DNA of 6,520 nt from an uncultured Verrucomicrobiota bacterium. GTDB taxonomy: Bacteria; Verrucomicrobiota; Verrucomicrobiia; Limisphaerales; UBA9464. The notes beneath the pieces are model-generated. The model saw nothing but the letters and a program-made list of their open reading frames with translations. It did no database searches and had not been told where the DNA came from. The stretch is taken from NCBI GenBank assembly GCA_903925515.1, contig CAIYFP010000064.1:1-6520 (forward strand). The letters are read 5' to 3'. Below are positions 1-6,520 of this stretch, in pieces; positions within the stretch are counted from its first letter, which is position 1, and each line of letters starts with the position of its first letter. A program made the translations under genes and the position numbers.

Positions 1-52
1 AGGCAAGCCTTCGGGCGGTGATGCGCTCAAACCAACGGCGCCCCGCAGTCAT
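1..52 (-). CDS. Possible start of a downstream gene, cut by the window edge
   Basis: An ATG at 52-50 opens a frame that runs without a stop to the left edge, giving 17 codons that begin MTAGRRWFERITARRLA. A purine-rich AAGG lies about 6 bases upstream of the ATG and could serve as a weak ribosome binding site. The start would overlap the end of the large ATPase gene by 26 bases in a different frame, which is a common arrangement for translationally coupled operon genes. The visible residues are too few to assign a family. It could equally be chance, because 17 open codons are not significant in GC-rich DNA. Confidence 0.25.
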   Translation of the reverse strand, partial: MTAGRRWFERITARRLA

Positions 53-3000
53 CCGGGCCTTGTTCCGGCATCCTTGCGTCGCCTATGCCGCCTGAAAATG
101 CGCTACTTTTAGACTGCCGGTGTAATAAGCTGAGCATTGCCGGTCCGGTCCCGAGTAGGCTAAGAAAAGCTCCTACAGGATCGGGAACTAGGTCGACCTG
201 CCTCCATGGGTAAAAAAACTGACGTAGCTGCTGTGCCAGCTCTGCATCAGTTTGTCTGGAGACATGGCGGGTTTGTCCGTCCAGCATTGTGATCGCGTCA
301 GGGGCAGTAGGCCTGATAAATGTCAGTATTTGCGCGAGACGAGGGTCAAGCCGGTCGTCAGCATGGATGCCTGCGGTGGCGAATGTTAGCAATGAAGGAG
401 ACTTCCACTGCTTTCCCGCGCTAAGCAGGCGAACGCCATCGGTCCTTATCACTGTCTGGGTGAAATCGACGCCACAAGCTGCAACCGCGTTCAGGTAGCG
501 CAGGAAGAGCTGCTCAAATGGCGGGCGGGCCTCAATGCTGCCACTTTGATGGCCGGCAGCCAGATGTTTAAGAATGGCTGCATAAGCAGCGCTTCCCACT
601 GTGCCACCAACAGCGTTCAGGAACGCAGGCAGGTATTCTTGAACACTCTTTTCCCCGTTCAACACCTTCACTAAAGGCGCGATGGGTAGTTGGGTGGACA
701 ATTCCTCGCCTGCTAAGCCCAATGTCTGCACCCATTCGTTTGTCTGCTCTGCGGTCCATTCTCCAGCGAGGCCGGTAGAAAACGTGCTGTGCGACTTGAG
801 CCTCGTGGCAAGTAGAGCGAACGCATCCTTGGCTGGCGGCAGTATCTTGCTTTTGAATTTGCCGAAGCTCGGGTGGTTTTGAGCCTCGTCCTTCAGCCGT
901 CTCACGGGCACAAGGTCGTCAAGGACACTGTCTGGCAACCTCTCCAATTCCCCTTCAGCGCCGGGCAAATGAATTAAGACTAACGGCGCAGCTGCCGTGC
1001 CATCAGACCGCGGTAGCCATGAAGTTTCGCTGATGCGATCACGTAACTCCTTCCGTGGGTCTTCGAGATGACCAATGGCAATAAGGATGGCCTTCCACCA
1101 CTGTGCTGGCTCCGGCTGGTCGAGCGCGATCTGAATGACCGCTTCCCAGCTCAGCTTGTCCACCAAGCGTGTCGTTCCGCTCGGGCTGGTGAACTGCCGA
1201 GAGTATCCAGCACGGTCACGAAGCCGCGTCACGACGGTGTTGAAATCAGACGGCAAACCGTCGAACGTATCATCGTTTATGTACGTGTGGCGGCGAGCGC
1301 ACACCCGCTCGTTTCCTGCGGTTTCATGGATGTTCAAACCACGCAGCACATCCACGTCATTGAATTCAAGCAGGAGGGTGTCGCAGTCTTCGTCTGATAG
1401 GTCGGCGCAATCCACGTTTGCAGGACCGGTCTCTTTGATAAGCGCTTGGACGGAGTCGGCCGAGATAGCTTGCAGCTTCAGTCGACGCTCCTGGTCTTCA
1501 TTGAGCGCCAACTGCCCGGCAGTGTGTGCTGAAATGAGCCGCCAGCCTCGATCTGCTGTCGTCAATGCCTTGCTTGCCAGTTTGGCATACACGCCTCGCC
1601 CACTAGCTTCCCAGAACATCGACGCATCATTCGCCCACTCCGAAGCCTGCCCGTGAATCAGGCAGCGAAGCGCAGCCCAGCCGTTATCATCGCTTAGCCT
1701 AGCCTTCAATAGCTGCTCAAAGAGCGGCTTACGGTCGGTAAACTCTTCCGCCAATCGGAGTGCATTTCGCAGCAGGGAGACACAGGCTGCTGCATCGCAA
1801 GCGGAGGAGCCAAAGTCCAGAATATGCCCCACCTCCGGAGTGATGAGCAGCAGCTTCAGCGTCGGCGCAGCCTTCGCGAGGTCCACTACCCATTCTTTGC
1901 CGCCCGTGAAGACCAGGCCTTCCCCCGTTGCCGCTTGCAGTTCCGCGAAGGTGATCGCTGAGACGACTCCGCTGGGAGTGCACGCAGCAAACAAAGGCAG
2001 TTCCGCAATGGCTTCCGTCCAAGCAGGCTGAAGGGGTTGACAGGGTTTAAGCAGGCGAACGACGATGGCCGCGCGCTGTCGAACCGCGACTTCATCATCA
2101 AGGTACAGTCCGCCCAAGCTTTGGAGAAGCGGCAGCAGGCTTTCCCAGTCGAGCGATCCCTTGCCATCTGCGTTCCGAAATTCCCTCCAGACCAAAGCCA
2201 CCGGCAGCCTAGCCTCGGCCAGGGTGCGGACAATTCTGGGATTGACCTCGGTCGAAGAATGCGGCAGGCGGATGTAGCTTTCGTCTGGTAGCCGCTCAAA
2301 GAATTGGTTCCACAGCTCACGCAGATCCTTGTCCTCCGGCATTTGTTGGTTCAACATGCCGTTCGCCAAGTGCACCAAGCTGCTAATCGTTCGTGTATCT
2401 GCTCCGACCTTGTCCGGAATGAGCTTGAGGAGGTACTGCACACGAGGTGTTCTCTGGAAAGCCGAAGCATCGACGGCTCCAAGTAACCCCGACAGATCTT
2501 CGTCACTCGGCTTTTCCGGGACGCTATCAGCGAGCTTTGGCTTCCCTTTGAAGGAAACCGAGGCTTCGCCACACAGGTGCGCGAGCGTGGGGAGAAGCTC
2601 GAACAGCTCGGTTTCTGGGAAGTCAGGCTGTGGGAGTTCCAGCCACCGAGGGAGGGGCATGCCAGTTGCGATCCATTCTTCGCGCGCCCACTCGCCTCCG
2701 CCTATTTTTAGCCGAAAAATGAAGCGCTGCCCGAGGCACATCGAACCACTAAGCTTCTTCAAAGTGGTTGATCTTGCCAGGACCTCCACCAGTGCTTCGA
2801 TCTCAGTCACCTTCATCTCCTCCTGTTGCACGAAAGCGCAAAGACTGGGCAGGACGAGCGGAGCCACAACCTCGTGCAATAGAGTACGATTCCAAAGCTT
2901 TCGGATTGCCTCTTGCGAGTCTGTAGTCTCGAACGTTGCCTCCGGTGGCAGGTCGGAGAATTGCTCTATGTCACGGCGACCAGAGTCCACGAAGAAGTGC

Positions 3001-4196
3001 CCGTGCAAGAAGAGGCCGTAGCTCCATTCACCCTTGATTGAATGGGTTTCGGGCTCGCCGAGCGGAAGAAAGACTGCTGACTGAACGCGCACCTGATTCT
3101 CGATAGCGCGCTGCCGAACAAAGAGCACCGCACCATGCTCGGCCGCTTTGTCAGGACGAGGTTCCTCACCGCCATTTTCAGTTTGGACAAAAGGCCGAGG
3201 CCAGGACTTATGCTCCTGCCACCGAACCGCGCTCTCGGTCGCAGGCACCATCTCGAGACCTCGAAACCCAGCCGCTTTAGGGCTCGCGTCGCCTGCCAAG
3301 ACTGATATTCCGCCCTTCAAAGTTACCGTTCCGGAATCAAGTGGGGTACTTCGATTAGCTAGAAACATCATCCGTTGGCAATGCGGTTCGACCTTGAAGT
3401 CCAGAATTGGCTGAATCGATTCCGCCTCCTGAGCGCAAAACCGAACGCGGCGCAAACGTCTCAGGAGCGGCAGAACCTCGACGATCCGGCTCTCCCATCC
3501 GGGGCCAAAGAGTGCATCGTAAGGTGGAAGACCGCCTGCAATGCCGGCAGGCCACTTCGGTAGGATTGGACTAACGCCGTCGAGCAGACGCTCAGTGCGG
3601 AATGGAATCCACAATCCAAACCAGCGCCCGGAGTTTAGCACAGAGCGGACAAGATTCTCGAACTCCCTGCGGTCGCACTGCTTGCTCTGCTTCCACTGTT
3701 CATCCCAATTTTCGTGAAAGCCTTTGCCTGTATCGCGGCTGGTCCAGGGATGGAGCAAGTCAAAGGGCGGGCTTCCGTTGTCTTGTTGTGTGAAGTTGGC
3801 CGATGAGAAGTAAAAAAAGGCTTCCGCCCAGTGGAAGACGCTTTTCAGCCCCAGACCGAACCTGCCGACGGTCGCGGCTTGGCCGCCTCGAATGCTGGAG
3901 CCGTAGGAGGAAATGCTGTCTGCATCGGTTGCCGTGAAGTCTCCATCGTTTAGAAGACATAAGCCGGGTGTTCGCAGCAAAACGTGCTGAGCTTTCGGAA
4001 TGCCGCAAGTCAGGAGAAAGACCACTTCCGAAGCATTTGCGCCCTGCACACCTCCTCCGGCATCATCAGCGTTCTGCAAAAGCTCTTTGAGAATTGGGAA
4101 GCCGCCTTTGTATCGCTCCCGAAGATCGTTGCGGATTTGTTCGATGTGAGCCGAGAAAGGTTGTCGTAATCCTGGCATAGTTGTTTGTAGTGGCAT
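27..4196 (-). CDS. Large sacsin-like protein with N-terminal Hsp90/GHKL-type ATPase domain
   Basis: The gene encodes about 1389 residues. Residues ~7-125 carry the sacsin-type ATP-binding fold of the GHKL (Hsp90, gyrase B, histidine kinase, MutL) superfamily. The N-box is ILKELLQNADDAGG at ~35-48, with the conserved Asn that coordinates Mg-ATP. A CLLNDGDF segment follows at ~80-87, and a glycine-rich lid motif GRFGLGLKSVFH at ~111-122. LWIPFR at ~195-200 and LFLHGHFFVDSGRRDIEQ at ~395-412 resemble the segments that follow the ATPase in sacsin-type proteins. The remaining ~970 residues are not assignable; TSWLPRSDGT near ~1100 recalls a sacsin-repeat phrase. No signal peptide or membrane segment is evident, so it is probably cytoplasmic. 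I chose the ATG at 4196 because the sacsin-like sequence begins just after it. The ATG at 4178 is also possible, and a TTG at 4280 would extend the protein into insertion-sequence DNA. GGAGG sits 15 bases before 4196, farther than ideal. The function is unproven. Bacterial relatives are often found in defence islands, and the nearby restriction-modification genes fit that. The last ~35 residues look atypical. Confidence 0.85.
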   Translation of the reverse strand: MPLQTTMPGLRQPFSAHIEQIRNDLRERYKGGFPILKELLQNADDAGGGVQGANASEVVFLLTCGIPKAQHVLLRTPGLCLLNDGDFTATDADSISSYGSSIRGGQAATVGRFGLGLKSVFHWAEAFFYFSSANFTQQDNGSPPFDLLHPWTSRDTGKGFHENWDEQWKQSKQCDRREFENLVRSVLNSGRWFGLWIPFRTERLLDGVSPILPKWPAGIAGGLPPYDALFGPGWESRIVEVLPLLRRLRRVRFCAQEAESIQPILDFKVEPHCQRMMFLANRSTPLDSGTVTLKGGISVLAGDASPKAAGFRGLEMVPATESAVRWQEHKSWPRPFVQTENGGEEPRPDKAAEHGAVLFVRQRAIENQVRVQSAVFLPLGEPETHSIKGEWSYGLFLHGHFFVDSGRRDIEQFSDLPPEATFETTDSQEAIRKLWNRTLLHEVVAPLVLPSLCAFVQQEEMKVTEIEALVEVLARSTTLKKLSGSMCLGQRFIFRLKIGGGEWAREEWIATGMPLPRWLELPQPDFPETELFELLPTLAHLCGEASVSFKGKPKLADSVPEKPSDEDLSGLLGAVDASAFQRTPRVQYLLKLIPDKVGADTRTISSLVHLANGMLNQQMPEDKDLRELWNQFFERLPDESYIRLPHSSTEVNPRIVRTLAEARLPVALVWREFRNADGKGSLDWESLLPLLQSLGGLYLDDEVAVRQRAAIVVRLLKPCQPLQPAWTEAIAELPLFAACTPSGVVSAITFAELQAATGEGLVFTGGKEWVVDLAKAAPTLKLLLITPEVGHILDFGSSACDAAACVSLLRNALRLAEEFTDRKPLFEQLLKARLSDDNGWAALRCLIHGQASEWANDASMFWEASGRGVYAKLASKALTTADRGWRLISAHTAGQLALNEDQERRLKLQAISADSVQALIKETGPANVDCADLSDEDCDTLLLEFNDVDVLRGLNIHETAGNERVCARRHTYINDDTFDGLPSDFNTVVTRLRDRAGYSRQFTSPSGTTRLVDKLSWEAVIQIALDQPEPAQWWKAILIAIGHLEDPRKELRDRISETSWLPRSDGTAAAPLVLIHLPGAEGELERLPDSVLDDLVPVRRLKDEAQNHPSFGKFKSKILPPAKDAFALLATRLKSHSTFSTGLAGEWTAEQTNEWVQTLGLAGEELSTQLPIAPLVKVLNGEKSVQEYLPAFLNAVGGTVGSAAYAAILKHLAAGHQSGSIEARPPFEQLFLRYLNAVAACGVDFTQTVIRTDGVRLLSAGKQWKSPSLLTFATAGIHADDRLDPRLAQILTFIRPTAPDAITMLDGQTRHVSRQTDAELAQQLRQFFYPWRQVDLVPDPVGAFLSLLGTGPAMLSLLHRQSKSSAFSGGIGDARMPEQGPDDCGAPLV

Positions 4197-4250
4197 CCCA
4201 CAGGAAACTGGCCTCCGGGCGTCATTGGAAACTCTGGTTCGGTCAATGAG

Positions 4251-4271
4251 CCCCTTGTCAAAAGACAGGGG
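4251..4271. promoter_or_regulatory. Hairpin over the transposase ribosome binding site
   Basis: CCCCTTGTC (4251-4259) and GACAGGGG (4264-4271) pair around an AAAA loop, with one bulged T. The 3' arm contains the AGGGGA that serves as Shine-Dalgarno for the transposase ATG at 4275. In RNA reading through from outside, the stem would hide that site. Some insertion sequences use this design to limit translation from external transcripts; applying it here is inference. Read on the minus strand, the same bases contain a perfect TTGACA (4261-4256) facing the ATPase gene, but no convincing -10 box lies 16-18 bases further on. Confidence 0.35.
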
Positions 4272-4274
4272 AAG

Positions 4275-4692
4275 ATGCAAGACATCAACTCAACTGCATT
4301 GAGGCTGTCGGTCTTCTAGCAACTTTGCAACCCCATTCCCAGCCATCCCCTCTCCAAGCTGGTTCGGGAGCACGACTCGCAGAACGACGTCCGCTCCTTC
4401 TCCCACTGGAGCCATGTCGTCTCCCTCATCGCCTCCAAGACCATCCATTGCTTCGGACTCAACGACCTCTGCGACCAGACTGACATCCAGTCCGGCGTCC
4501 TCAGCACGCTTCGCGACGCCACCCCCGCCCGTCGCAACGCCCTTTGCCACGCCAACAAGAGCCGGCCTGTCGCCATCGCCGAGGGCTCGTTCTGCCAGAC
4601 CCTCTCGCATTTGCCCCAGCGTTCCCTCTGGGTTCGCCAAACGAACCTTCCCCGGCAAGCCTGGCAAGCTTAGCAAGGCGTTCCACATAAGC
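4275..4692 (+). pseudogene. IS4-family transposase, N-terminal fragment with in-frame stop and frameshift
   Basis: Reading from the ATG at 4275 gives MQDINSTALRLSVF, then TAG (4317-4319), then QLCNPIPSHPLSKLV and onward to a second TAG at 4671-4673. The segments DVRSFSHWSHVVSLI, GLNDLCD, SGVLSTLRDATPARRNALCHANKSR and VAIAEGSFCQTL follow the N-terminal pattern of IS4-family DDE transposases (R-F-S-W-H-V, L-N-D-x-C-D, R-G-A-T-P-x-R-N-x-L-x-H-A-N). Near 4640-4690 the similarity seems to move to the +1 frame, with KLSKAFHIS echoing the conserved K-A-I-H-V-V-D-S-T. It is lost just before the first catalytic aspartate. Family members are typically ~370-450 residues, so about two thirds is missing. 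AGGGGA lies 3-4 bases before the ATG and is a good ribosome binding site. The fragment opposes the flanking genes. The family call rests on remembered motif patterns, not a search. Confidence 0.75.
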
Positions 4693-4891
4693 TGGGCGTG
4701 ATGCCACGCAACGGAGCCTGTGCGTCGGCCCATCCGGCATCGGGCCCGAGGTCGAGCAAGGCGAGCAGCGTGTAGGCGGCGGTTTCGTTGCGTTGCCTCG
4801 GGCCAAGCTGAAGGGCGGTGAGTGCCTCGACTGCTTCGGCGAGCCGTTTCTTCCGGGCAGCGGCCTTGCGGCTGGGTTTGTCAGCGGGCAT
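4670..4891 (-). pseudogene. BsuBI/PstI-type restriction endonuclease, 5' fragment only
   Basis: The open frame has 73 codons. Residues ~15-66 (RKKRLAEAVEALTALQLG, RQRNETAAYTLLALLDL and WADAQAPLRGITP) match the N-terminal helical domain of BsuBI/PstI endonucleases, in which a leucine-rich helix is followed by N-E/D-R-S-A-x-x-L-L-A-L-L-D-L and then W-x-x-A-x-x-P-L-x-G-I-T-P. Similarity stops after GITP at about 4694, where the family continues with I-M-D-W/F-I. The last seven codons (SLCGTPC) are read from antisense transposase DNA. Full-length members have roughly 310-330 residues and carry their catalytic centre in the C-terminal half, so this remnant cannot cleave DNA. Its ATG overlaps the methyltransferase stop by 11 bases, which suggests translational coupling and supports an original methyltransferase-endonuclease operon. 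No other piece of the endonuclease is visible in the window. Confidence 0.8.
4690..4694. other. Deletion junction between transposase and endonuclease remnants
   Basis: Endonuclease similarity on the minus strand ends at about 4694, and transposase similarity on the plus strand ends at about 4690-4692. Neither gene continues on the other side. The simplest reading is a single deletion that removed the 3' parts of both genes, which faced each other tail to tail. I did not see a clear direct repeat or microhomology at the seam, and its exact base position is uncertain. Confidence 0.55.
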
Positions 4892-6362
4892 GTAGGTGCT
4901 TGGTGACCAGGAGGTCGATTGCCTCCTGCGATAGGTCGAGGGATTTCATTTCACGGCCCATCGCCTCCAGCGTGTCGCGGTTTGGATAGGCGAGAGTGCG
5001 CAGGTCGGTGGCGTTCACCTGAGTATGGCCGCTGAAGCGACGGAAATACTGGTCAACCACGGTGGAGTTCAGGAAGGCGAACAGGCCACAGGCCAAGGTG
5101 CGCTCCAAGCCGTGGCCGCCGGCGTGGAAGTAATTCAGGTGATTCTCAAATCCAACCCACTCGGCCTTCACCCATTCCGGGTCGTACAGGCAGGCGACGA
5201 GGCGGCGGCGCTCTTCCTTCGAGGTGAAGCGCTTCGTGAGCACATACACGCCGGAGGGCACAAGCCACGGGCGGGTCTCGTCGTTGTCGAGGATGGCGTT
5301 GGGCTTGCGGGCGTCGAGCCTGGGCCAATGGATGGTGCCACCGTTGAAGTGGCAGGGGTAGAGCAGCGGCACGGTGCCGCGTTCGGGTTGCTTCCGCAGC
5401 GCATTCTTGAGGCGGAAGTCCACGACGCGTCCGGTGGAAATGGTGAGGCCCAGCGAGGCAAGGCTGGTGTGCAGCCCGTTCATCGTTTCCTTGGCCCTCG
5501 CGTGGCTGGCTGCGGAGGGGATGTGGATGAACCTCTCGGGGTCGCCCGGATGAACGACTTCGACGAAGGGAATGACGGACTCGGAAACTTCGTCGCCATG
5601 CTCCCCGCTGCTGCTGGAGACGGTGATGTCGTCGGATTGATTTCGCCCCTTCACGGCGTGGAAAATGATGTTCTCCTGAAGGACGCTATCCTCACGAAAC
5701 GCGGCTTGGCGTGACTCGAAGACGTGAAGGCGGCGCAGATCCAGTTGGCTCAAGAAGTCCTCGCGGAACGGGCGGAAGTAAGGGCCGTTACAGAAGCTCC
5801 TTGGCGTGATGCCGACGAGTTGGCCTCTGGGGACGAGCATGCGCTGAATGAGCGCGATGAAACCGGTGTAAAGGTTACTGGTCTCGATGCCAATGGAGCG
5901 TAGGGCGCGCCGTTCGGCAGAGTCCGTGCCTATCTTGCGGTAGGGGGGATTCGAGATGGCGGCGTCAAAGGTGGGTGGATGCGTGCCGAACAAATCACCG
6001 GCAAGACGCGCCGACATTTCCTGGATGAAGTCGGCGTGATGAATATCGAACGTGAAGCGGATACCTTTGCCAGCGCAGCGATGCTCGCACTCGCGCAACG
6101 TCGCAACCAATGCGTCCAGGATTTCACCGTCGAGCTCGTAGAGGGTTGCTTCGATGGCACGAACACCGTCGTCCCGTTCACAACATCGGGAGACGAACGC
6201 GGCGGTGAGCGCGCCAGCGCCCGCGCCTGCATCGAGCAAGCGCACCGTTCGCGGGAGGGGCCCGAACAGCGAAGCCATAAAGTCAGCCACAGGCGTCGCG
6301 GTGAGGAACTGTCCAAGTTCCCCCTGGCGACCTCTGGGGCTTTCGATGGCCATGAGGTTCAT
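4881..6362 (-). CDS. Adenine-N6 DNA methyltransferase of a PstI/Eco57I-type restriction-modification system
   Basis: The 493-residue protein would transfer a methyl group from S-adenosylmethionine to N6 of adenine in a specific DNA site, protecting it from the partner endonuclease. Motifs appear in gamma-class order. Motif X-like GELGQFLTATPVADFMASLF is at 14-33, the SAM loop LLDAGAGAGAL (motif I) at 42-52, an acidic motif II YELD at 75-78, motif III HADF at 109-112, and the catalytic NPPY (motif IV) at 138-141. The region from ~220 to 470 is the likely target-recognition domain. It ends in LNSTVVDQYFRRFSGHTQVN, a phrase typical of TaqI/Eco57I/PstI-type enzymes. The start at 6362 is bounded by an in-frame TAG at 6374-6372; the ATG at 6353 is the only close alternative, and neither has a strong ribosome binding site. 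The neighbouring endonuclease fragment points to the PstI/BsuBI group, whose classical site is CTGCAG, but the site recognised here cannot be read from the sequence. The frame is intact, so it is probably now a solitary methyltransferase. Confidence 0.92.
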   Translation of the reverse strand: MNLMAIESPRGRQGELGQFLTATPVADFMASLFGPLPRTVRLLDAGAGAGALTAAFVSRCCERDDGVRAIEATLYELDGEILDALVATLRECEHRCAGKGIRFTFDIHHADFIQEMSARLAGDLFGTHPPTFDAAISNPPYRKIGTDSAERRALRSIGIETSNLYTGFIALIQRMLVPRGQLVGITPRSFCNGPYFRPFREDFLSQLDLRRLHVFESRQAAFREDSVLQENIIFHAVKGRNQSDDITVSSSSGEHGDEVSESVIPFVEVVHPGDPERFIHIPSAASHARAKETMNGLHTSLASLGLTISTGRVVDFRLKNALRKQPERGTVPLLYPCHFNGGTIHWPRLDARKPNAILDNDETRPWLVPSGVYVLTKRFTSKEERRRLVACLYDPEWVKAEWVGFENHLNYFHAGGHGLERTLACGLFAFLNSTVVDQYFRRFSGHTQVNATDLRTLAYPNRDTLEAMGREMKSLDLSQEAIDLLVTKHLHAR

Positions 6363-6520
6363 GGTGTCAGGCTACCGAGCTGAGTTCCGTTTAGCCGGAC
6401 TTTCGCAACTGGGCCCTGTTTCCACCGAATTTTCCCAGAAGGCCGGCCCGAAACCCCAACAAATCCATCCTTTTGGAATCGAATCGAGCTTGTAGTGCAG
6501 ACCCAACCCCTTCCCAGCCC

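Larger units (their letters stand above)
4251..4692 (+). mobile_element. Remnant of an IS4-family insertion sequence
   Basis: The segment contains the start region and N-terminal third of an IS4-family transposase and nothing recognisable beyond it. The right boundary is where transposase similarity stops and endonuclease similarity begins on the other strand, at about 4690-4694. The left boundary is approximate. The element's left end must lie between the ATPase start (4196) and the transposase ATG (4275), but I could not identify a terminal inverted repeat or a target-site duplication. With the catalytic two thirds and the right end gone, the element cannot transpose by itself. Confidence 0.65.

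Noticed and set aside
2329..3021. A 230-codon open frame on the plus strand
   Set aside because: It is antisense to the large ATPase gene. The Ser/Arg/Cys-rich translation has no recognisable domain.
4197..4280. N-terminal extension of the ATPase to a TTG start at 4280
   Set aside because: The extra 28 residues show no sacsin similarity and overlap the leader of the insertion sequence. The sacsin-like sequence begins just after the ATG at 4196.
4414..4701. A 95-codon Ser/Pro-rich plus-strand frame
   Set aside because: It is mostly a +1 shadow of the transposase. Only its last stretch (KLSKAFHIS) seems to carry real transposase similarity, which I explain by a frameshift.
4290..4733. A 147-codon minus-strand frame covering the endonuclease-transposase junction
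   Set aside because: It reads antisense through the transposase fragment and out of frame with the endonuclease remnant. It is Gly/Val-rich and has no recognisable motif.
5025..5714. A 229-codon open frame on the plus strand
   Set aside because: It lies wholly antisense to the methyltransferase, which has clear catalytic motifs. Its Gly/Val/Ala-rich translation is typical of a shadow frame in GC-rich DNA.
1..6520. Absence of CTGCAG (the classical PstI/BsuBI site)
   Set aside because: I found none by eye, but only about two are expected by chance in a window of this size and composition, so this is not evidence of avoidance or of specificity.
1..6520. CRISPR arrays, tRNA or rRNA genes, and long repeats
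   Set aside because: No regularly spaced repeats, cloverleaf-like segments or rRNA-like stretches were seen on either strand.

Overview
This window comes from a bacterium of moderately high GC content (roughly 57-60% by eye). All real genes read on the minus strand except one transposase relic on the plus strand. It looks like a piece of a defence island: a PstI/BsuBI-type restriction-modification locus, an IS4-type transposase scar, and a large sacsin/Hsp90-like ATPase gene. The taxon cannot be fixed from the sequence. The transposase relic resembles, from memory, IS4-type elements common in Verrucomicrobia and Planctomycetes, which is only a hint.

Layout from right to left, in the direction of minus-strand transcription. 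Positions 6362-4881 encode an intact 493-residue adenine-N6 DNA methyltransferase with an Eco57I/PstI-type layout (GxGxG-like SAM loop, NPPY catalytic motif, C-terminal target-recognition region). An 11-base overlap leads into a gene starting at 4891, whose first ~66 residues match the N-terminal domain of BsuBI/PstI restriction endonucleases. That match stops abruptly at about 4694. From 4275 to about 4692, on the opposite strand, lies the N-terminal third of an IS4-family transposase, with an in-frame stop at codon 15 and a frameshift near its end. Both homologies end at the same place, so a deletion apparently removed the C-terminal parts of both the transposase and the endonuclease and fused the remainders.

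Positions 4196-27 hold a ~1389-residue protein with an N-terminal sacsin-type GHKL ATPase domain and a long uncharacterised remainder. Its last ~35 residues look unlike the rest. A possible next gene starts at 52 and runs off the left edge.

Functionally, the restriction half is dead while the methyltransferase frame is intact, so the locus is probably now a solitary methyltransferase. The sacsin-like ATPase is intact at its catalytic end and may be a separate anti-phage or chaperone-like gene. Whether it ever worked with the restriction-modification genes cannot be told from this window.
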